This document shows positions 34,651 to 42,665 of a stretch of 64,000 bases of DNA, piece after piece. The position numbers and the translations under genes were made by a program. Each line of letters starts with the position of its first letter. The stretch's first letter is position 1. The stretch covers positions 30,080 through 94,079 of the forward strand of contig CAKPIS010000005.1 in the NCBI GenBank assembly GCA_934162425.1, read 5' to 3'. Below the pieces are notes generated by a model, which saw only the letters and a list, made by a program, of their open reading frames with translations, did not search any database and was not told where the DNA came from. This DNA comes from an uncultured Bacilli bacterium. Lineage in GTDB: Bacteria; Bacillota_I; Bacilli_A; RF39; UBA660.

Positions 34651-34923
34651 CTAGTTTAATGCATCTTTTAATTTAGCGCCAGCTTTAAATGTAGCAGCTG
34701 TTCTTGCAGCGATGTTTACAGTTTCACCAGTTCTTGGGTTACGTCCTGTTCTAGCTTCTCTTTTTGAAGTTGCGAATGTACCAAATCCAACTAATGATAC
34801 TTTATCACCTTTCTTTAATGTTTCAGTAACACTTTCCATGAAAGCATCTAATGCACGAGCTGCATCTGCTTTAGTTAAACCAGCTTTTGAAGCCATCATT
34901 TCTACTAATTGTTGTTTTGACAT
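34651..34923 (-). CDS. hup: Histone-like DNA-binding protein HU
   Basis: A 90-residue HU protein that bends and compacts DNA. MSKQQLVEMMASKAGLTKAD opens the helical part; the signature GFGTFATSKREARTGRNPRT and the DNA-intercalating Pro of RNPRTGE are complete. GGAGG precedes the ATG. GC content is higher than in neighbours, as expected for a highly expressed gene. Upstream, TTGAAT and TACGCT are spaced by 17 bases (near 34980-35010), and a GCTTA/TAAGC inverted repeat lies just after. Confidence 0.97.
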   Translation of the reverse strand: MSKQQLVEMMASKAGLTKADAARALDAFMESVTETLKKGDKVSLVGFGTFATSKREARTGRNPRTGETVNIAARTAATFKAGAKLKDALN

Positions 34924-35034
34924 AATTAAAAACCTCCGTTATATATAATTCATAAGCTATCTTGCTTACAATATAAGCGTACCATTTTTATATAAATAAT
35001 TCAAGCTTTTCATGACAAAAATATGATTTTTTTC

Positions 35035-35619
35035 TTAATTTTCAACGTTTTTTGTACACTTTAAGGTAAATTCTACAACTACCCTTTTATTTTTATGTAC
35101 TTTATGACATGTAATAAGTAATAATTTTTTACTATTTTTTTCATCATTAAGTATAAATGTATCTGTCTCATCTATTATATATTTACTTTTAAATAAATAT
35201 GTATACTTAACATTATCTTTTGTTATGTACAATAAATCATTATTATTAAGCTCATCTATTCTATTAAAATACGTACCAAATCCAAGTCCTGAATGACCAA
35301 ATATTAAGTTTTTATTATAAGAATTAAATGAATTATAATATACTAAATTATTAGATAAATTACTAAAGTTTTTATTAGCTTTAACTACTTTTTTATTTAG
35401 TTTTATTTTAGGTATAGAAATAACAATATTATTACTGTTATTATTATAATTAAGTTTATTATAGCTGATATTTACTTTATTGTACCTGTCACTATTATAT
35501 AAATATTTTGAATCTAAAACTTCATCTTTAGCATAATAATCACTTATAAACATTAGCGAAAAGATAAATACTATCAATATGTTTATTATTTTAAATATAT
35601 TTATTAATTTTTCTAGCAT
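35035..35619 (-). CDS. Small sortase dedicated to the thioester adhesin
   Basis: About 194 residues: one helix (about 8-26) and a compact sortase domain with IPKIKLNKKVV, His109 in FGHSGLGFGTYF, Cys171 in LLLITCHK and Arg179 in KNKRVVVEF. Short loops and the TCHK motif suggest class D or a related class rather than B. The ATG at 35619 lies inside the adhesin gene (29-base overlap) and has no clear ribosome binding site, so translation is probably coupled. The neighbour ends in LPNTG and is the obvious substrate. Confidence 0.88.
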   Translation of the reverse strand: MLEKLINIFKIINILIVFIFSLMFISDYYAKDEVLDSKYLYNSDRYNKVNISYNKLNYNNNSNNIVISIPKIKLNKKVVKANKNFSNLSNNLVYYNSFNSYNKNLIFGHSGLGFGTYFNRIDELNNNDLLYITKDNVKYTYLFKSKYIIDETDTFILNDEKNSKKLLLITCHKVHKNKRVVVEFTLKCTKNVEN

Positions 35620-37036
35620 ATCTATATATGACAAGTAAAAATAACTGTATTAAGAAAAAATATATATAATTTTTCTTACCAGTATTTGGTAGTTTTTCTA
35701 ATTCGTTTACTAAAACCATATCAATAGTATTATCATTTATTTTTATTTCTATTATTCTATCATCTACTTTTAAGACGCCAACAGGAGAAGTTAATTGTTT
35801 TAATATATATCTACCATAAGGTAACTCAAAAGTTATTTTCCCATCACTATTAGTAGTATAAGTAGAAACTAAAGTTTCATTTTCATCATATATACCAAAC
35901 ATAATATCATCTTCTGGTGACATAACGCCACTTTTAGTATCATTTAATACTTTAGTTATATTAACAGTATTTTCTATTATTTTTTCATATGATTTAACGG
36001 TTACTGATAAATTATCACTATCTAATATAACGGTGTACTTATTATCATCTAATGTATAACCTATAGATGGTACTTTTTCTTTTATATAATAAGTTCCATA
36101 CTCTAAATTATCAAATATTATTATTCCATTAGAATCTGTTTTTGCACTACAAACTAAATTATCATTAATATCAAATAGTTCATAGGTAGCACCTTCTAAG
36201 TTCAAACCTTCTTTAACTGATATTTTATCCTTAGTATCAAAATCATATTTATCAACAATTATCTTTCCATAACTAGCTTTTATATTATAGTCTTTTGAAA
36301 AATCATAAGCATATTCAAAGCTAGCTATCGTCTGTTTTCCATCTTTATAGTAAAACACAGGTCTTTTACCATTTGATTTTCTTTTTAATTTAAAATTATT
36401 ATTTTCATCTAATTTTATTTTTATTTTATTATCATCTTTTACTATGTTATTTGATAATTCTATATCATATTCATTAAGCACATTATTTTTATCTTCTAGC
36501 ATAATTTCTTCACCAACAATATAATTATCTTTTATATCAAATGATGGTGCTACTTCATAGTTATCTACTAGTTTTAATATTTCATTTTTATAATATTCTA
36601 TATTAAACGTATTTCCGCCTTCCTTGCTATCTGTCCACCATACGTTTTCAACGCCAAGCAATCTCCAAATAAGTTCTTGTGCAGCCATATAATATTCTTT
36701 TGATGTATGATTAGAATAACCATATCCATAGTATCCTATTAAGCTAATTCTTTTAATATTTGTACTATCTATATGAGTATCATTAATATCATATGTAGAA
36801 CTATACATAGCATCTTTTTGAGCCGAAATACCTGGTTCTACACAATATGATATTCTTCCATTAACCTCCATCATAGCTAAATTTGTTATTCTATCATTTC
36901 CTTTTTTATATTGATGTGCAAATATACCTCTATCTAATTGCCATGTTACATAAGAATCATCACTTAAAGCTTCTAATTTTAAAAATGGAATAAATAAAAA
37001 TACGATTAGTAGTAATATACCCTTAACCTTTTTCAT
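35591..37036 (-). CDS. LPXTG-anchored thioester-domain surface adhesin with CnaB repeats
   Basis: A 481-residue cell-wall protein. Signal peptide (1-24); thioester domain (about 30-165) with Cys65 in RISYCVEPG and Gln120 in YMAAQELIWRLLG, the pair that forms an internal Cys-Gln thioester in TQXA-type adhesins; a linker region (165-255); two SpaA/CnaB-type domains (about 257-350, ending before SYEKI, and 357-440); sorting signal LPNTG at 449-453, a helix and a basic tail. Thioester domains can bind covalently to host proteins, so a host-attachment role is inferred. Start follows AAGGAAGG. Sortase gene overlaps downstream. Confidence 0.88.
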   Translation of the reverse strand: MKKVKGILLLIVFLFIPFLKLEALSDDSYVTWQLDRGIFAHQYKKGNDRITNLAMMEVNGRISYCVEPGISAQKDAMYSSTYDINDTHIDSTNIKRISLIGYYGYGYSNHTSKEYYMAAQELIWRLLGVENVWWTDSKEGGNTFNIEYYKNEILKLVDNYEVAPSFDIKDNYIVGEEIMLEDKNNVLNEYDIELSNNIVKDDNKIKIKLDENNNFKLKRKSNGKRPVFYYKDGKQTIASFEYAYDFSKDYNIKASYGKIIVDKYDFDTKDKISVKEGLNLEGATYELFDINDNLVCSAKTDSNGIIIFDNLEYGTYYIKEKVPSIGYTLDDNKYTVILDSDNLSVTVKSYEKIIENTVNITKVLNDTKSGVMSPEDDIMFGIYDENETLVSTYTTNSDGKITFELPYGRYILKQLTSPVGVLKVDDRIIEIKINDNTIDMVLVNELEKLPNTGKKNYIYFFLIQLFLLVIYRYARKINKYI

Positions 37037-37285
37037 TTAATATCTATCCTTCCTTCTTTTGATACTTCTAAATTCTTTTTCTGTTACATTAAATTTTTTA
37101 AAGATATTAGGTAATTCATCTTTTTTACCATATCTTATTTTTGCATTTTCTCTTAATTTTTCTTTTTCCATACCAGTTAATTTATGTAATATGTTAAATG
37201 CATCTTTTAATGAATCATCTGAGCAAATATTATCATCATTACCATTTGGTATTATTTTGAATTTTGATTCTATGTCTTTTCCCAT
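37037..37285 (-). CDS. Uncharacterised 82-residue protein in the adhesin operon
   Basis: A soluble, highly charged protein (GIENKIK-type N-terminus absent; starts MGKDIESKFKIIPNG) with a predicted helical C-terminal half ending KEFRSIKRRKDRY. The stop codon directly abuts the adhesin ATG, so the two are co-translated. GAAGGAGG precedes its ATG. The basic C-terminus might bind nucleic acid and regulate the operon, but this is only a guess. I recognise no family. Confidence 0.55.
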   Translation of the reverse strand: MGKDIESKFKIIPNGNDDNICSDDSLKDAFNILHKLTGMEKEKLRENAKIRYGKKDELPNIFKKFNVTEKEFRSIKRRKDRY

Positions 37286-37361
37286 ATTTTTCCTCCTTCA
37301 CTATAATTATTAGCAAAGAAAAATAAAAAACCCTCTGTCGAAAAAAAAGAAGTTTTGTCTA

Positions 37362-37397
37362 AAATACAAAAAAACTCCTAAAATTAATTAAGAGTTT
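37362..37397 (-). terminator. Terminator after the HTH-ImmA/IrrE gene
   Basis: Seven-base stem with one G-U pair (37391-37397 with 37372-37378), 12-base loop and T run on the minus strand, about 95 bases after the stop codon. Confidence 0.55.
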
Positions 37398-37490
37398 CTA
37401 TATTAAATTCCATAGAATTAAGTTCTTTTCTAGATAAACAATTTGTACTATCACTATTTATATTATCTGTAAGAATATTATATAACAAAT

Positions 37491-38513
37491 TTAATACTCT
37501 ATTTTTTCTCTATTTTCTAAATAATCAATATCATTATATAAAATTTTCTTATCATAAGCTAATCTGGAATATAAAAAACATAATGGTACATTATTATCTT
37601 CACATATTTTTTTTCTATCATTATAATTTTGTAAAATACTTTTATACAAATTACTATTTATCATGTGTTCTAAAGCAAAATTATCGGCCTTTTTCTCTAA
37701 ATTATCATCTCCATCTATTATTACTTTACTTTTTGCTTTGTTATAATCACTTTTAACATGTCCCAACTCATGATATAAAGCAAAGTAAAAAGATGATTTT
37801 TCTTTTAAATAATATGTCATATATATAGCTGGATTATTATCTATTACTCTTGTACAACCTCTTAACTTAGTTCCATCCAAAGCCCTTTCTATGACTAAAT
37901 ATATACCATACTTATTAAATAATTTAACAAGCTTTTCCTTATTAAAAGTTTTTGTTCTTTCTTTTTTTAATTCTTTTAACAAACAATTTAAATTTTCCTT
38001 AGAATAATCGTTAACTTTTTGTTTATATATCAAACTATCACACCTTGTTATCCAAAGATATATTTTCTTCAAATTAGAATCACTATATTTTTTAAAAAAT
38101 ATTTTTTCCTTTGCATATTTATAATATATATCAAAATCTCTAACATTTAAATATTTAAGTAAATCATAAGCTTTTTGTAAGTAAGAAGTTTTGTCATTTA
38201 ATGTTATCCAATTTAATTTTTCCATTTCTTTTAAATAAAAAGAATCTAAAAACTCATTTATTTCTTTTTCATTTTTATAATGACTATTCAAATAATTATA
38301 AAGTTTTTTCTTAGCTTCTACAAAAGCAATTAATTTAATATCAATATCTGTAATAAGACTTATTGCAATCATTAATTCTTCAGATATATCAGCATTTTCA
38401 TTTAAAATATTATTCATATGCTTTTGAGTAATACCAAGTTTCTGGGCAAAATCAGTTTGCGTAATTTTTTTACTTATTAAATAATCTTTTAACATACTTC
38501 CAAATCCAAACAT
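37491..38513 (-). CDS. HTH-ImmA/IrrE-family metallopeptidase fusion, probable antitoxin/regulator
   Basis: A 340-residue protein: an XRE-type helix-turn-helix (about 7-60, TQTDFAQKLGITQKHMNNIL), a middle helical region, and a C-terminal ImmA/IrrE zinc-peptidase domain with HELGH at 248-252 and a downstream EKKADNFA helix giving the third ligand. AGGAGG precedes the ATG. It follows a RelE-like gene by two bases. In HigBA-like modules with this architecture the HTH protein binds the operator and neutralises the toxin; in phage and ICE systems ImmA cleaves a repressor. Which role applies here is inferred from context. Confidence 0.85.
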   Translation of the reverse strand: MFGFGSMLKDYLISKKITQTDFAQKLGITQKHMNNILNENADISEELMIAISLITDIDIKLIAFVEAKKKLYNYLNSHYKNEKEINEFLDSFYLKEMEKLNWITLNDKTSYLQKAYDLLKYLNVRDFDIYYKYAKEKIFFKKYSDSNLKKIYLWITRCDSLIYKQKVNDYSKENLNCLLKELKKERTKTFNKEKLVKLFNKYGIYLVIERALDGTKLRGCTRVIDNNPAIYMTYYLKEKSSFYFALYHELGHVKSDYNKAKSKVIIDGDDNLEKKADNFALEHMINSNLYKSILQNYNDRKKICEDNNVPLCFLYSRLAYDKKILYNDIDYLENREKIEY

Positions 38514-38515
38514 AA

Positions 38516-38842
38516 TTATCCCTCCTTATAATGTTTATCATCTATTTTTATAAATTCAATTTTAGTCAATTCAATTAAATTATATGGATATGTTCCTACA
38601 GGTTTCATATATAGTCTTATTTTCTTATTTATTCTAGCAGTATATATTTCTTTTAAGTTACCATTCTTTTTTTCTATGAAATATACAGTTTTAAAAGGAC
38701 TTAAAATTAGTTCTTGCATATTACTCGAACTAAATATTAAATCTTCTATTTTATTTATTATTTCTAGTTCAACATTTAAGTGTTTATTTATAATTTTCTT
38801 TTTTAAGTCTTGTTTATACGATGTTGTTTTTATTATCTGCAA
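38516..38842 (-). CDS. RelE/HigB-like toxin
   Basis: About 108 residues with the RelE/ParE fold pattern: an N-terminal helix pair, then IYTARINKKIRLYMKPVG and LIELTKIEFIKIDDKHYKEG, the basic strand and C-terminal strand-helix typical of HigB-type ribosome-dependent mRNA nucleases. TTG at 38842 follows GAGGTGAT; the GTG at 38851 overlaps it. The partner HTH-ImmA/IrrE gene begins two bases downstream. The promoter carries a perfect inverted repeat suited to autoregulation. Confidence 0.75.
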   Translation of the reverse strand: MQIIKTTSYKQDLKKKIINKHLNVELEIINKIEDLIFSSSNMQELILSPFKTVYFIEKKNGNLKEIYTARINKKIRLYMKPVGTYPYNLIELTKIEFIKIDDKHYKEG

Positions 38843-38862
38843 GAATATCACCTCACAGTTTT

Positions 38863-38891
38863 ATTATAACCCACAAAGTTATAATATGCAA
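38863..38891 (-). promoter_or_regulatory. Promoter with palindromic operator of the toxin-antitoxin operon
   Basis: Minus strand TTGCAT (38886-38891), 17-base spacer, TATAAT (38863-38868). A perfect 8-base inverted repeat (38863-38870 and 38878-38885, seven-base gap) covers the -10 and the whole spacer. Confidence 0.7.
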
Positions 38892-38899
38892 TCATATTT

Positions 38900-38938
38900 T
38901 CAAAAAAAGTTAGCGATTTATTTAACTCTAACTTTTTA
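38900..38938 (-). terminator. Terminator after the GRPSN-motif protein gene
   Basis: Nine-base stem (38928-38936 with 38905-38913), 14-base loop and T run on the minus strand. Confidence 0.7.
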
Positions 38939-38949
38939 GTTTATATGTA

Positions 38950-39906
38950 TTATTTTACTTTTTCTACTGATTCAAATGTATAGTTACCATCTTCGTTGTC
39001 TTTAAAAGTCCATCTATATGTATCTAGTTTATCTAGATAATCATCTATTTTTATTTTATCCAATGAATTATCTTGATTAGAAATTTCTGAAACCTTGTCT
39101 ACTAACCCCAAACACGAAGCACCTTCACAATTATCAATATGTTTTTTTGCAGTTTTAAAAATACTTTGTTCAACATTTCCCGCTGCAAATACAAACATAA
39201 CCTTGTTTTCTATTATGATTTTTCCATATTTCTTTTTACAAGATGTAATTTTTGTAAGAATATCAGCCCCTAGACCACCACCTATTCCTCCATTTTTAAT
39301 AGTAATTTTATCTTCATTTATTATAGTCATTACACCTAAAACATCAGGACCCATACCATTTATAATGACTTTATTAATGTCAAATCCACTTCCAAATATT
39401 TTAATGGATTCATTATTCACATCTGAAACACTTCCAACAAAATCTTTACTAAAATTTTCAGTATTGTACCAACTTTTGCCTGTTTGTTCCTCAACATCTT
39501 TATAAAGACTTATAAATGCATATGCAAATTTAATTCTATCATCAACTTGTTCTTTTTTTAAACTATCACTTTGATAGAAATATGAATAAAGATTATCTTC
39601 TGCTTTAACATCAAGCAAATCCAAATCATTAGTAAATTTATTCATTTTATTAAATAAATTTACTACCAAATCACTATTAACATCCAAATTTTCTTCTTTT
39701 TCACTTTCTGTAGCTGTATCCTTTTTATTATCTACTGTTTTTTTATCATCTTTATTATTAATATTAATTATTCCTTTATCATTTAATATGTAAACTGTCA
39801 TACCAGCTATTATTAATATTAATAACACACATATTCCTTTAAAAATATTTCTTTTTTTGATAGTTTCATTACTTGGTCTACCAACACCATTTTTAAATAC
39901 TCCCAT
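38950..39906 (-). CDS. Uncharacterised membrane-anchored protein with N-terminal GRPSN motif
   Basis: A 318-residue protein. A basic cytoplasmic start (GVGRPSNETIKKRNIFK) precedes one helix (about 25-44), an acidic/Lys linker (50-75) and an extracellular domain of unknown fold containing two Cys pairs (CKKKYG and CEGASC) and a glycine-rich stretch (GGIGGGLGADIL). The short GRPSN element resembles an AT-hook core or a targeting tag; its meaning is unknown. GGAGAG precedes the ATG. Its promoter region shares an upstream motif with the GT2-gtrA unit 1.5 kb away, which suggests common control. Confidence 0.55.
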   Translation of the reverse strand: MGVFKNGVGRPSNETIKKRNIFKGICVLLILIIAGMTVYILNDKGIININNKDDKKTVDNKKDTATESEKEENLDVNSDLVVNLFNKMNKFTNDLDLLDVKAEDNLYSYFYQSDSLKKEQVDDRIKFAYAFISLYKDVEEQTGKSWYNTENFSKDFVGSVSDVNNESIKIFGSGFDINKVIINGMGPDVLGVMTIINEDKITIKNGGIGGGLGADILTKITSCKKKYGKIIIENKVMFVFAAGNVEQSIFKTAKKHIDNCEGASCLGLVDKVSEISNQDNSLDKIKIDDYLDKLDTYRWTFKDNEDGNYTFESVEKVK

Positions 39907-39939
39907 TTTTACTCTCCTATTATTTATATTTATACTTTT

Positions 39940-39998
39940 ATAATAACATTTATTTTTTTACTTGACAATACCACTAATAATATGTACACTATTTTGAC
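39940..39998 (-). promoter_or_regulatory. Promoter with shared upstream motif, copy A
   Basis: TTGTCA (39963-39968), 17-base spacer, TATTAT (39940-39945), plus an upstream 24-base motif (39975-39998) with core TAGTGTACAT that recurs at 41454-41477. Confidence 0.6.
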
Positions 39999-40034
39999 AA
40001 TAAAAAAGTCATAGAATTTAACTTGTTCTATGAC
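39998..40034 (-). terminator. Terminator after the gtrA-type gene
   Basis: A perfect nine-base stem GTCATAGAA/TTCTATGAC (40026-40034 with 40008-40016), nine-base loop, T run on the minus strand. Confidence 0.85.
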
Positions 40035-40465
40035 TTTTTAAATACCAAGAATTTACTTATGACGTAGTTTAACACAATCTGCATTATCTGACATATAAAC
40101 GTAAAAATCACTACCCAAGTGTTAGTATTTAATTTTAAAAAGGTTACAAAAAACCACATAATAAACATTTGAATAATTTGTGTTGCAACTCTTCCCTTTA
40201 CAAAATCAAATGCTTCTTTAAATACTTTACTACCTGTTGCATTTGATTTAAATACAAACTTTTTATTCGTAATATACGCAAATAATACTGCTAATGCCCA
40301 TGATATAATTTCTGCTATTTGAAGTTCTAAACCATTTTTTTGATCTAAAACAGTTGCAAGTAGAGCTAATTTAGAACCCACTGCAACAACTGTAGTTAAT
40401 CCACCTACTACTAAATAATTTATGATTTCTTGATATTTTTTATATAAACTCCATATTTTCTTCAT
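40028..40465 (-). CDS. GtrA-family membrane protein (lipid-linked sugar flippase)
   Basis: A 145-residue protein with four helices and GtrA signatures: NYLVVGGLTTVVAVGSKLAL near 18, WALAVLFAYITNKKFVF near 51, and VLNYVISKFLVFKK at the end. GtrA proteins are thought to flip undecaprenyl-phosphate sugars outward. It starts three bases after the GT2 gene, which would make that lipid sugar, so the two form a GtrAB-type pair. A GT-C enzyme at 53-57 kb could use the flipped sugar. Confidence 0.88.
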   Translation of the reverse strand: MKKIWSLYKKYQEIINYLVVGGLTTVVAVGSKLALLATVLDQKNGLELQIAEIISWALAVLFAYITNKKFVFKSNATGSKVFKEAFDFVKGRVATQIIQMFIMWFFVTFLKLNTNTWVVIFTFICQIMQIVLNYVISKFLVFKKS

Positions 40466-40468
40466 TAC

Positions 40469-41398
40469 TTATTTCCTCAAAGAATTAAGATATAATTCGT
40501 ATAATTGTTTATGTTTTTTTACAATTACTTGTAGTATTATACCAGTAGTACATAAAAGAAGTGCAACCATAAGAGCAACCCCAGAAACTATTAATGTAGG
40601 AAATCTTGGAACTAATCCTGTTTTAAAATACTCTAAAACAACAGGAGCTCCTAATATAAGTGATATTATCATGCACAATATACTAAGTATATTAAAGAAT
40701 GCTGCTGGCTTATATTCCTTAAATAAAGTAGCTATTGTTTTTAACACCTTAAAACCATCTGAATAAGTATTTAATTTAGATACAGACCCTTCTGGTCTAT
40801 CCCTATATGTTACTGGAATTTCTACTAGTTTAAAGTTCTTATCAACTGCATGAATAGTCATTTCAGTTTCTATTTCAAAGCCTTTTGATAATACTGGAAA
40901 ACCTTTAACAAATTCATAAGAAAATGCCCTATAACCAGTCATAATGTCTTTAACATTATTCTTAAATAATTTATTAATTAAGAATCTAACCATTTTATTT
41001 CCTAGATTATGAAATGGTCTTTTGTTTTCAGTAAAATAAGTACTAGATAATCTATCTCCTATTACCATATCAGCCTTTTCTTCTAGTATTAAATCACACA
41101 TTTCTTTAGCATTTTCAGCTGGATATGTATCATCACCATCAATCATAAGATAACAATCAGCATCTATATCTCTAAACATACTTCTAATTACGTTACCTTT
41201 ACCTTGACGGTACTCATATTTTACAATAGCACCTGCCTTTTCTGCCATCTTATCAGTACCATCTGTTGAATTATTATCATAAACATATATATCTGCTTCT
41301 GGTAACGCTTTTTTATAATCTTTTACTACCTTTTCTATTGTTTTAGATTCATTATAACAAGGTATTAATACAGCTATTTTTTTACTATCTTTTTTCAT
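40469..41398 (-). CDS. Polyprenyl-phosphate glycosyltransferase (GT2, GtrB-like)
   Basis: A 309-residue GT2 enzyme with ...KIAVLIPCYNESKTIEKV, YDNNSTDGT, and the metal site DGDDTYP near 100, ending in two helices (about 233-255 and 270-292). It probably loads a sugar on undecaprenyl phosphate from a nucleotide sugar. ATG at 41398 follows GGGGAGG five bases upstream; the longer start at 41425 would skip this site. It is paired with gtrA downstream. The promoter shares a motif with the gene at 39 kb. Confidence 0.88.
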   Translation of the reverse strand: MKKDSKKIAVLIPCYNESKTIEKVVKDYKKALPEADIYVYDNNSTDGTDKMAEKAGAIVKYEYRQGKGNVIRSMFRDIDADCYLMIDGDDTYPAENAKEMCDLILEEKADMVIGDRLSSTYFTENKRPFHNLGNKMVRFLINKLFKNNVKDIMTGYRAFSYEFVKGFPVLSKGFEIETEMTIHAVDKNFKLVEIPVTYRDRPEGSVSKLNTYSDGFKVLKTIATLFKEYKPAAFFNILSILCMIISLILGAPVVLEYFKTGLVPRFPTLIVSGVALMVALLLCTTGIILQVIVKKHKQLYELYLNSLRK

Positions 41399-41415
41399 GC
41401 GTACCTCCCCTTTAA

Positions 41416-41477
41416 ATAATAACATTTATATTTTGTTCATGCAACAATGTCTATAATAACATGTACACTAAATTGAC
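41416..41477 (-). promoter_or_regulatory. Promoter with shared upstream motif, copy B
   Basis: TTGCAT (41439-41444), 17-base spacer, TATTAT (41416-41421), and the 24-base motif at 41454-41477. Compared with copy A, 21 of the 24 motif bases agree. Confidence 0.6.
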
Positions 41478-41479
41478 AC

Positions 41480-41513
41480 CAAAAAAAATCGTAGAATTAA
41501 TTTATTCTGAGAT
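41480..41513 (-). terminator. Probable terminator of the fkp operon
   Basis: A stem with an internal loop (41504-41513 with 41488-41497) followed by an eight-base T run on the minus strand. Confidence 0.5.
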
Positions 41514-41561
41514 TCCTTAAATAATAAAAATAAAACACTTCATTTAAAATCAATTTTTAAA

Positions 41562-42665
41562 TTATGAATTGATAAATTCTATTATTTTTTTAATTTGTTT
41601 ATCCCAAGAGTATTCTTTTACTTTAGCTGTATTTTTTTTCATGAAATCTTTATAATTTTTGCTATATTCATTTATTGCTTTTTTTAAAGTTTTTTCCATA
41701 TCTTCTTCATTTGATTCACAAAAATAAAAATTATCTAAGAAATCTTCATAACCAGAAAATTTAGTACTAACTAAAACCTTTCCAACCGCTAAATAATCAA
41801 AAACTTTTGAAGGAAAATTATTTTGATTTTCAGGCAAATTCATATTTCTTGGATTTATCAATATGTTCGAATTACTTAATGTTTCTAAGTAGTCTTTTTC
41901 TGATAAACTTCCAAGATAATTAATACTTTCACTACAATTTTGTTTTATAAAGGCTTCTAATTCACCTCTGCCTGTAATAATTAATTTTGCATTTTTAATA
42001 TTTCCTTTTTTAAAGACATTAACCAGCATATCAATTCCAGTTACCTTTCCTAAAAAACCAGAATACATAACTTTAATCTCTCCATTTATAGGTGTAGCAC
42101 TAGTCTTTTTAAAATCAGAAATTTTTACTCCACCTGGCATATACATAAATTTTTGATTTTTATTTAAGTAGTTTTTATGTAATTTTGATAATCCTACAAC
42201 ATGGGTATAATCTAAAAAATCTCTTTTACAAATTTTCGCATAGATTTTTAACAATGGGTTTGAAAAGCTATTCGCATCACTAAAATCAGATAATATTAAA
42301 AGTTTTTTTTCACATTTTGAGATTCTAGGTAATCTTAACCACGGATAATTTACATTAAATGTCATTACTAAATCATAATTTTTTGATTTTTCTTTTATCT
42401 CTTTTCTAAATTTTTTAATATTAAGAAATGTGTTTGAGCCCTTATAATAATATTTATCATACTTATTTTTCTTATTATAATTGTCTATCTTTCTTTGCTG
42501 TTGTTCAGTAAGAGGAACACATATAAAAGATAATATATCAACATCTACATTTTTTCTTAGTTCGTTTATTAAATTCATTTGTAATTTATTTCCAGCTAAT
42601 GAATTTTCTTTTATTTCTAATGAATATTCTTCTGGAACTACAGCTCCCACATATAATATTTTCAT
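41562..42665 (-). CDS. Family 4 glycosyltransferase, last gene of the fkp operon
   Basis: A 367-residue GT-B enzyme. The N-terminal domain is divergent (MKILYVGAVVPEEYSLE..., GNKLQMNLI), while the C-terminal domain has VMYSGFLGKVTGIDMLVNVF near 200 and the donor-site region NPRNMNLPENQNNFPSKVFD near 272, where the usual second Glu is replaced by a PSKVFDYL arrangement seen in many capsule GT4s. The ATG overlaps the stop of the acyltransferase gene by one base and follows GGAGT. Specificity is unknown. Confidence 0.8.
   Translation of the reverse strand: MKILYVGAVVPEEYSLEIKENSLAGNKLQMNLINELRKNVDVDILSFICVPLTEQQQRKIDNYNKKNKYDKYYYKGSNTFLNIKKFRKEIKEKSKNYDLVMTFNVNYPWLRLPRISKCEKKLLILSDFSDANSFSNPLLKIYAKICKRDFLDYTHVVGLSKLHKNYLNKNQKFMYMPGGVKISDFKKTSATPINGEIKVMYSGFLGKVTGIDMLVNVFKKGNIKNAKLIITGRGELEAFIKQNCSESINYLGSLSEKDYLETLSNSNILINPRNMNLPENQNNFPSKVFDYLAVGKVLVSTKFSGYEDFLDNFYFCESNEEDMEKTLKKAINEYSKNYKDFMKKNTAKVKEYSWDKQIKKIIEFINS

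Noticed and set aside
37385..37490. A 35-codon minus-strand frame (TTG near 37486) between the HTH-ImmA gene and its terminator
   Set aside because: No ribosome binding site and no conserved features; in so AT-rich a sequence a frame of this length may be chance, or the tail of a longer ancestral gene.
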